In this document: positions 55,501 through 64,000 of the stretch, one piece after another
Position numbering within the stretch: the first letter of the stretch is position 1
Layout of the letters: every line of letters begins with the position of its first letter
Source of the DNA: Pseudorasbora parva
Lineage: Eukaryota; Chordata; Actinopteri; Cypriniformes; Gobionidae
Length of the DNA: 64,000 nucleotides
Reading direction: 5' to 3'
Assembly: GCF_024679245.1 (NCBI RefSeq)
Contig: NC_090179.1
Coordinates: 8,247,327-8,311,326 of the forward strand
Made by a program: the position numbers and the translations under genes
The notes under the pieces: model-generated
What the model was told of the DNA's origin: nothing
Database searches by the model: none
The model's input: the letters and a program-made list of their open reading frames with translations, nothing else

Positions 55501-57283
55501 GCTGCTAGCAGCAATTGCGGGGCCAAGCCCATTATGGCTCTTTTTGGCTTTTTTGGACTTTGGATATTTTTAGGAAACTTTTGTACATTGCCCAATTCAC
55601 ATGCTTAAACAACATAACTTAACTTAACTTACTACACATTGAATTTGACCAATCAATCTTCAAAGCTTTAGCCTGTTGCTTTAAACAGCAGACCACTCAT
55701 ACTTTGGTTTGTTTAATTTTATAAAGGCTTGAGATTTCGAAGGCAGAACTGCAGCTTTTGCCACTAAATGACAACATTACACACAATTTTATAAAGCTGT
55801 CCCCCATGGGACTCGAACCCATAACCTCACAATCCGGTGTCTGACACTCATCTCATTGCGCCACAGGGAAGACATGTGTTCATTGACATGCCATAGGTCC
55901 ATAGTTAAAATTAGAAATTAACTCAAAATGAAGATTTTTGGATTTAATGAACAACATTATATATTTTTTGTGAAAAATTGGATGAAATCATTCTTAGAAG
56001 TAATTAATGTCTTGAACGGAAAAACATTTTTGCAAATAACCATTTAGAATGCTAAGCTAATTAGCATAAAGACACAAACACAGGCAAGTTCAACTTCAGA
56101 GGTGGATTTCTCCGGAACGGTAGCGAATATCAAAAATCTGTTCAGTCATTTCTTTGCGGCTCACTCTATATTTATTATGAGCCAATTTTGAACAAAATTG
56201 GACAAAATTTGAAGGAGGAGTAGCGAAAAAACTGTTTTTCACTTGATTCAATATGGCGCACAGTCACATGTTTGGAAAATGACAAATGAGACATCGTCGA
56301 AATCTGCAAAACCCAGAGAACAAAATGACATACATTATATAGAATATAGATAATGTTTTCAAAAGTTATAAACGTTTTAGCAAAAAATCATATATCTCTG
56401 GAACACTAGGTGGCGCTATTCTGAAACTTCTCATGTACATTCGGGACATGATGACGGTCATGCATACCAAATTGTGTGCAGATATGTCAAATATTATAAA
56501 AGATATCACATTTTATGACAAAATTCAAAATGGCGGTCACGTGGTTCATCCGATCCTAACATATCTTATATCACCAGATTCAGCATGAAACGAGGAATCC
56601 ATAGACACCAATATTATGATTTTCTGACAAACCGTTCGGATGTTATGGGCAAAAATAGCCTTTTTTCATATCTCATGACCCCTAGGTGGCGCTGTTCCCA
56701 ACTTTGGCATGGATCCTCAGATCATGGGTCTGATGAAGCATACCAATTTTCGTTTCAATTGGTCAAAGTTTGGCCGAGATACAGCCTCAGAACCAATTTT
56801 GGGTCAACCTCGTTAACTTCGAGACATCATAACTTTTTTTTTTTCCAAGGGTCTAAAAAATTCTGTTCAGTCATTTCTGTGCGGCTCAGTCCAAAGATTC
56901 TCTCTGCCAAGTTTGAACAAAATTAGACAAATTTTGAAGGAGGAGTAGCGAAAAAACTGAATACTGTACTTTTTAAAATGGCCATTACTGTAATGGGCGG
57001 AGTCTTAATGTAAGATATTAAATTTGATCAGCATGATGAGAGGAATCAGGTGTACTAAGTGGCATTTTTCTACCTCAAAGGGTTCAAAAGTTATAACAGT
57101 TTCAATGTTTAATTTTTGGACTGGTGGTGGCGCTATGGAGTTGGTCTTAGAGACTCCAAATTTGGTCCATTTACTATTGATGACTATCTCTACAAGTGTG
57201 CCAAATTTCATCATTTTCCTACTTACGGTTCATAGGGCTGCCATTGACTCCCATAGGGAGGAAGAATAATAATAATAAATATA
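55501..57283 (+). repeat. Array unit 9 (1,783 bp)
   Basis: Counterpart of unit 4. tRNA-like 55,798-55,868; CTCF-like 56,403-56,416 and 56,679-56,692. No difference from unit 4 noticed. Confidence 0.9.
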
Positions 57284-59065
57284 GCTGCTAGCAGCAATTG
57301 CGGGGCCAAGCCCATTATGGCTCTTTTTGGCTTTTTTGGACTTTGGATAATATTAGGAAACTTTTGTACATTGCCCAATTCACATGCTTAAACAACATAA
57401 CTTAACTTAACTTACTACACATTGAATTTGACCAATCAATCTTCAAAGCTTTAGCCTGTTGCTTTAAACAGCAGACCACTCATACTTTGGTTTGTTTAAT
57501 TTTATAAAGGCTTGAGATTTCGAAGGCAGAACTGCAGCTTTTGCCACTAAATGACAACATTACACACAATTTTATAAAGCTGTCCCCCATGGGACTCGAA
57601 CCCATAACCTCACAATCCGGTGTCTGACACTCATCTCATTGCGCCACATGGAAGACATGTGTTCATTGACATGCCATAGGTCCATAGTTAAAATTAGAAA
57701 TTAACTCAAAATTAAGATTTTTGGATTTAATGAACAACATTATATATTTTTTGTGAAAAATTGCTTGAAATCATTCTTAGAAGTAATTAATGTCTGGAAC
57801 GGAAGAACATTTTTGCAAATAACCATTTAGAATGCTAAGCTAATTAGCATAAAGACACAAATACAGGCAAGTTCAACTTCAGAGGTGGATTTCTCCGGAA
57901 CGGTAGCGAATATCAAAAATCTGTTCAGTCATTTCTGTGCGGCTCACTCTATATTTAATGTGAGCCAATTTTGAACAAAATTGGACAAAATTTGAAGGAG
58001 GAGTAGCGAAAAAACTGTTTTTCACTTGATTCAATATGGCGGACAGTCACATGTTTGGAAAATGACAAATGAGACATCGTCGAAATCTGCAAAACCCAGA
58101 GAACAAAATGACATAAATTATATAGAATATAGATAATGTTTTCAAAAGTTATAAACGTTTTAGCAAAAAATCGTATATCTCTAGAACACTAGGTGGCGCT
58201 ATTCTGAAACTTCTCATGTACATTCGGGACATGATGACGGTCATGCATACCAAATTGTGTGCAGATATGTCACATATTATAAAAGATATCACATTTTATG
58301 ACAAAATTCAAAATGGCAATCACATGGTTCATCCGATCCTAACATATCTTATATCACCAGATTCAGCATGACACGAGGAATCTATAGACACCAATATTAT
58401 GATTTTCTGACAAACCGTTCGGAAGTTATGGGCAAAAACATCCTTTTTTCATATCTCATGACCCCTAGGTGGCGCTGTTCCCAACTTTGGCATGGATCCT
58501 CAGATCATGGGTTTGATGAAGCATACCAATTTTCGTTTCGATTGGTCAAAGTTTGGCCGAGATACAGCCTCAGAACCAATTTTGGGTCAACCTCGTTAAC
58601 TTCGAGACATCATAACTTTTTTTTTTTCCAAGGGTCCAAAAAATTCTGTTCAGTCATTTCTGTGCGGCTCAGTCCAAATATTCTCTCTGCCAAGTTTGGA
58701 CAAAATTAGACAAATTTTGAAGGAGGAGTAGCGAAAAAACTGAATACTGTACTTTTTAAAATGGCCATTACTGTAATGGGCGGAGTCTTAATGTAAGATA
58801 TTAAATTTGATCAGCATGATGAGAGGAATCAGGTGTACTAAGTGGCATTTTTCTACCTCAAAGGGTTCAAAAGTTATAACAGTTTCAATGTTGAATTTTT
58901 GGACTGGTGGTGGCGCTATGGAGTTGGTCTTAGAGACTCCAAATTTGGTCCATTTACTATTGATGACTATCTCTACAAGTGTGCCAAATTTCATCATTTT
59001 CCTACTTACGGTTCATAGGGCTGCCATTGACTCCCATAGGGGAGGAAGAATAATAATAATAACAA
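57284..59065 (+). repeat. Array unit 10 (1,782 bp)
   Basis: Counterpart of unit 5, including the CCACATGG and GGCAATCACATGG variants. tRNA-like 57,581-57,651; CTCF-like 58,186-58,199 and 58,462-58,475. Confidence 0.9.
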
Positions 59066-60912
59066 CTAGCAGCAATTGCGGGGCCAAGCCCATTATGGCT
59101 CTTCTTGGCTTTTTTTGGACTTTGGATATTATTAGGAAACTTTTTTACATTGCCTAATTCACATGCTTAAACAACATAACTTAACTTTACTTACTACACA
59201 TTGAATTTGACCAATCAATCTTCAAAGCTATAGCCTGTTGCTTTAAACAGCAGACCACTCATACTTTGGTTTGTTTAATTTTATAAAGGCTTGAGATTTC
59301 GAAGGCAGAACTGCAGCTTTTGCCACTAAATGACAACATTACACACAATTTTATAAAGCTGTCCCCCATGGGACTCGAACCCATAACCTCACAATCCGGT
59401 GTCTGACACTCATCTCATTGCGCCACAGGGAAGACATGTGTTCATTGACATGCCATAGGTCCATAGTTAAAATTAGAAATTAACTCAAAATGAAGATTTT
59501 TGGATTTAATGAACAACATTATATATTTTTTGTGAAAAATTGGATGAAATCATTCTTAGAAGTAATTAATGTCTTGAACGGAAAAACATTTTTGCAAATA
59601 ACCATTTAGAATGCTAAGCTAATTAGCATAAAGACACAAACACAGGCAAGTTCAACTTCAGAGGTGGATTTCTCCGGAACGGTAGCGAATATCAAAAATC
59701 TGTTCAGTCATTTCTGTGCGGCTCACTCCATATTTAATGTGAGCCAATTTTGAACAAAATTGGACAAAATTTGAAGGAGGAGTAGCGAAAAAACTGTTTT
59801 TCACTTGATTCAATATGGCGCACAGTCACATGTTTGGAAAATGACAAATGAGACATCGTCGAAATCTGCAAAACCCAGAGAACAAAATGACATAAATTAT
59901 ATAGAACATAGATAATGTTTTCAAAAGTTATAAACGTTTTAGCAAAAAATCGTATATCTCTGGAACACTAGGTGGCGCTATTCTGAAACTTCTCATGTAC
60001 ATTCGGGACATGATGACGGTCACGCATACCAAATTGTGTGCAGATATGTCAAATATTATAAAAGATATCACATTTTATGACAAAATTCAAAATGGCGGTC
60101 ACGTGGTTCATCCGATCCTGACATATTCGGTATCCTCGGATTCGGCATGTCACGAGGAATCCATAGATACCAATAATATGATTTTCCGACAAAGCGTTCG
60201 GATGTTATGGGCAAAAATAGCCTTTTTTCATATCTCATGACCCCTAGGTGGCGCTGTTTCCAACTTTTGCATGGATCCTCAGATCATGGGTCTGATGAAG
60301 CATACCAATTTTTGTTTCGATTGGTCAAAGTTTGGCCGAGATACAGCCTCAGAACCAATTTTGGGTCAACCTCGTTAACTTCGAGACATCATAACTTTTT
60401 TTTTTTCCAAGGGTCCAAAAAATTCTGTTCAGTCATTTCTGTGCGGCTCAGTCCAAATATTCTCTCTGCCAAGTTTGGACAAAATTAGACAAATTTTGAA
60501 GGAGGAGTAGCGAAAAAACTGAATCCTGTACTTTTTAAAATGGCCATTACTGTAATGGGCGGAGTCTTAATGTAAGATATTAAATTTGATCAGCATGATG
60601 AGAGGAATCAGGTGTACTAAGTGGCATTTTTCTACCTCAAAGGGTTCAAAAGTTATAACAGTTTCAATGTTGAATTTTTGGACTGCTGGTGGCGCTATGG
60701 AGTTGGTCTTAGAGACTCCAAATTTGGTCCATTTACTATTGATGACTATCTCTACAAGTGTGCCAAATTTCATCATTTTCCTACTTACGGTTCATAGGGC
60801 TGCCATTGACTCCCATAGGGGAGGAAGAATAATAATAATAACAATAATAATATAGGAAACTAACAGATACAATAGGGGCTACAGCCCTTTCAGGGCTTGG
60901 CCCCTAAATATA
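59066..60912 (+). repeat. Array unit 11 with one terminal module
   Basis: Counterpart of unit 6 with the same 5' truncation and patch; one substitution noticed (T at 60,313, C at 51,003) and one hairpin module fewer (60,852-60,907 only). tRNA-like 59,360-59,430; CTCF-like 59,965-59,978 and 60,241-60,254. Confidence 0.9.
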
Positions 60913-62705
60913 GCTGCTAGCAGCAATTGCGGGGCCAAGCCCATTATGGCTCTTTTTGGCTTTTTTGGACTTTGGATATTATTAGGAAACTTTTGAACAT
61001 TGCCCAATTCACATGCTTAAACAACATAACTTAACTTAACTTGCTACACATTGAATTTGACCAATCAATCTTCAAAGCTTTAGCCTGTTGCTTTAAACAG
61101 CAGACCACTCATACTTTGGTTTGTTTAATTTTATAAAGGCTTGAGATTTCAAAGGCAGAACTGCAGCTTTTGCCACTAAATGACAGCATTACACACAATT
61201 TTATAAAGCTGTCCCCCATGGGACTCGAACCCATAACCTCACAATCCAGTGTCTGACGTACATCTCATTGCGCCACAGGGAAGACATGTGTCAATTGACA
61301 TGCCATAGGTCCATAGTTAAAATTAGAAATTAACTCAAAATTAAGATTTTTGGATTTAATGAACAACATTATATATTTTTTTGTGAAAAATTGCTTGAAA
61401 TCATTCTTAGAAGTAATTAATGTCTTGAACGGAAGAACATTTTTGCAAATAACCATTTAGAATGCTAAGCTAATTAGCATAAAGACACAAACACAGGCAA
61501 GTTCAACTTCAGAGGTGGATTTCTCCGGAACGGTAACGAATATCAAAAATCTGTTCAGTCATTTCTGTGCGGCTCACTCCATATTTAATGTGAGCCAAAT
61601 TTGAACAAAATTGGACAAAATTTGAAGGAGGAGTAGCGAAAAAACTGTTTTTCACTTGATTCAATATGGCGCAGAGTCACATGTTTGGAAAATGACAAAT
61701 GAGACATCGTCGAAATCTGCAAAACCCAGAGAACAAAATGACATAAATTATATAGAATATAGATAATGTTTTCAAAAGTTATAAACGTTTTAGCAAAAAA
61801 TCGTATATCTCTGGAACACTAGGTGGCGCTATTCTGAAACTTCTCATGTACATTCGGGACATGATGACGGTCATGCATACCAAATTGTGTGCAGATATGT
61901 CAAATATTATAAAAGATATCACATTTTATGACAAAATTCAAAATGGCGGTCACGTGGTTCATCCGATCCTAACATATCTTATATCACCAGATTCAGCATG
62001 ACACGAGGAATCCATAGACACCAATATTATGATTTTCTGACAAACCGTTCGGATGTTATGGGCAAAAATAGCCTTTTTTCATATCTCATGACCCCTAGGT
62101 GGTGCTGTTCCCAACTTTGGCATGGATCCCCAGATCATGGGTCTGATGAAGCATACCAATTTTCGTTTCGATTGGTCAAAGTTTGGCCGAGATACAGCCT
62201 CAGAACCAATTTTGGGTCAACCTCGTTAACTTCGAGACATCATAACTTTTTTTTTTCCAAGGGTCCAAAAAATTCTGTTCAGTCATTTCTGTGCGGCTCA
62301 GTCCAAATATTCTCTCTGCCAAGGTTGGACAAAATTAGACAAATTTTGAAGGAGGAGTAGCGAAAAAACTGAATACTGTACTTTTAAAAATGGCCATTAC
62401 TGTAATGGGCGGAGTCTTAATGTAAGATATTAAATTTGATCAGCATGATGAGAGGAATCAGGTGTACTAAGTGGCATTTTTCTACCTCAAAGGGTTCAAA
62501 AGTTATAACAGTTTCAATGTTGAATTTTTGGACTGGTGGTGGCGCTATGGAGTTGGTCTTAGAGACTCCAAATGTGGTCCATTTACTATTGATGACTATC
62601 TCTACAAGTGTGCCAAATTTCATCATTTTCCTACTTACGGTTCATAGGGCTGCCATTGACTCCCATAGGGGAGGAAGAATAATAATAATAACAATAATAA
62701 ATATA
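60913..62705 (+). repeat. Array unit 12 (1,793 bp)
   Basis: tRNA-like 61,210-61,280; CTCF-like 61,816-61,829; the second site is damaged (CCCCTAGGTGGTGC, 62,092-62,105). Left half like unit 2. The T-run is one shorter, shifting the plus-strand frame seen in other units. Confidence 0.9.
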
Positions 62706-64000
62706 GCTGCAAGCAGCGATTGCGGGGCCAAGCCTAAGATGCGGCAGTAGCGCAATGCAGAGCCAGAAGGAAAAAAAATGGCAGAAATAGAATGTACTTG
62801 AGTAATAGATAGGTTCAGAAGTATAGTTAGGATGAACTAAAAATTAACAGAAGTTCAGATGAACAAAATTAACAAAAACGCACTTATTTCTAATCCAAGA
62901 GGAAGAAAGATAAGTACAACACTTACTCTAATAATAAAGGAATCGAAATAACACATTGCACAACATTTTATAAAATTGCCCTCCACGGGATTCGAACCCT
63001 ATATCTCTGGGTCCGGAGTCTGTCGCTTATCCTGTTGCGCCACTGGGGAGGCACTCTTTTACAAACCTGCAGAGGTCTGTTAACCAATTAGCATGCTAAG
63101 CTAACTAGCATAAAGACAAAAACACAGACAAGGTCAAATTCAGAGACTGATTTCTCAGAAACGGTAGCGAATATCAAAAATCCGTTCAGTCATTTCTGTG
63201 CGGCTCGGTCTGAAGATCATCTGAGCCAATTTTGGACAGAATTGGACAGATTTTGAAGGGGGAGTAGTGAAAAAACAGTTTTTCATTAGTTTCAATATGG
63301 TGGACAGTCACATGTTTGGAAAATGACAAATGAGACATTGGCGGAATCTGCATAAACCAGGGAACAAAATGACATAAATTACATCAAATTTGGACAAAGG
63401 TTTCAAAAGTTATAAATGTTTTAGCAAAAAATCTTATATCTCTGGAACACTAGGTGGCGCTATTCTGAAACTTCTCAGGTACGTTTGGGACATGCTATCG
63501 GTCAAGAATACGAGATTTTGTGCAGATATGTCCAATATTTCAAAAGATATAGCAGTTTATGACAAAATTCAAAATGGCGGTCACGTGGTTCATCCAATCC
63601 TGACATATCCAGTATCGCCAGATTCGGCATGACACGGGGAATCCAAAGATACCAGGATTATGATTTTCTGACAATGCGTTCAGAAGTTATGGGCAAAAAT
63701 AGCCTTTTTTCATATCTCATGACCCCTAGGTGGCGCTGTTCCCAACTTTGGCATGGACCCTCAGATCATGGGTCTGATGAAGCATACCAATTTTCATTTT
63801 GATTGATCAAAGTTTGGCCGAGATACAGCCTCAGAACCAATTTTGGGTCAACGTTGTTAAGTTCATAACATCATAACTTTTGAACAAAGATGAATAAAAA
63901 AAATCTGTTTTGTCATTTCTATTTGGCTCAGTCCAAAGATCATTTCATTCAAATTTGAACAAAATTGGACAAACTTTGAAGGAGGAGTAGAGGAAAAACT
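62706..64000 (+). repeat. Array unit 13, divergent, runs off the window
   Basis: Starts GCTGCAAGCAGCGATTGCGG; the first ~350 bp are unlike the other units, similarity returns at GCTAAGCTAACTAGCATAAA (63,093). CTCF-like 63,447-63,460 and 63,723-63,736 are intact; AAAATGGCGG and CACGTG kept at 63,572-63,588. Clearly older than the rest. Confidence 0.85.
62977..63048 (-). pseudogene. tRNA-like sequence, unit 13 (best preserved)
   Basis: Minus strand: TGGCGCAACAGGATAAGCG (A box and D arm, three D-stem pairs), CTCCGGA in the anticodon-loop position (reads CCG, Arg), and AGGGTTCGAATCCCGT (B box GGTTCGAATCC). Acceptor side partly pairs. Closest in form to tRNA-Arg(CCG), but no complete cloverleaf. 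Confidence 0.65.

Noticed and set aside
40564..62705. CRISPR array or bacterial-type repeats
   Set aside because: Units are 1.8 kb without spacers and the rest of the window is plainly vertebrate nuclear DNA.

Overview
The window looks like repeat-rich nuclear DNA of a cyprinid (carp/zebrafish-type) fish. Supporting signs are a C2H2 zinc-finger gene whose short first coding exon matches the cyprinid FiNZ-type N-terminus, many hAT-type DNA transposons with 8-bp target duplications, a DIRS-type tyrosine-recombinase retrotransposon, Ty3/gypsy, Ty1/copia and I-like LINE remnants, and a long array of a ~1.8-kb repeat. There is no sign of bacterial or viral gene organisation. All calls are by eye; the species is not determined.

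Layout. 1-7,000: transposon remnants (a small hAT-type element with target duplication, a hAT transposase pseudogene, a stray copy of a zinc-finger-gene 5' region). 7,021-19,736 (minus): a FiNZ-type zinc-finger gene with 13 C2H2 fingers, two coding exons joined in matching phase over an ~11-kb intron, and a one-base frameshift in an A7 run. The intron holds nested transposons: hAT in hAT, a broken copia pol between 125-bp direct repeats, and a hAT inside a TTAA-flanked element. 19,737-27,000: the probable 5' region of that gene, two more hAT-like elements, and a foldback element enclosing a THAP-domain exon. 27,000-28,500: a possible small first exon with a CRE-like site and an I-like LINE 3' end whose target duplication spans the ATG. 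28,575-32,895: a dispersed ~150-bp repeat split by a DIRS element (28,903-32,674) with inverted termini, gag remnant, GC-rich internal tandem repeats and a clear internal complementary region. 33,250-35,423: a piggyBac-transposase relic interrupted by a 1.67-kb non-autonomous LTR element with 5-bp target duplication. 37,080-40,230: a decayed Ty3/gypsy pol with 3' polypurine tract and probable LTR.

40,564-64,000: thirteen head-to-tail copies of a ~1.8-kb unit separated by (AAT)n tracts. Each unit carries an antisense tRNA-like sequence with A and B boxes, two same-strand motifs close to the CTCF core consensus ~276 bp apart (one is damaged in unit 12), a YY1-like AAAATGGCGG and usually a CACGTG E-box. 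Units 3-6 recur as units 8-11 at an exact 9,310-bp offset and are nearly identical. This array is the best candidate for something undescribed: a repeat that could act as a dense architectural-protein and Pol III factor binding platform. That role is inference only.

How the parts relate: the only plausible host protein gene with a recognised function is the zinc-finger gene. Its family is thought to act on transposable elements, and it sits among the classes of element such proteins would bind. The remaining coding sequence is mostly transposon-derived and broken.
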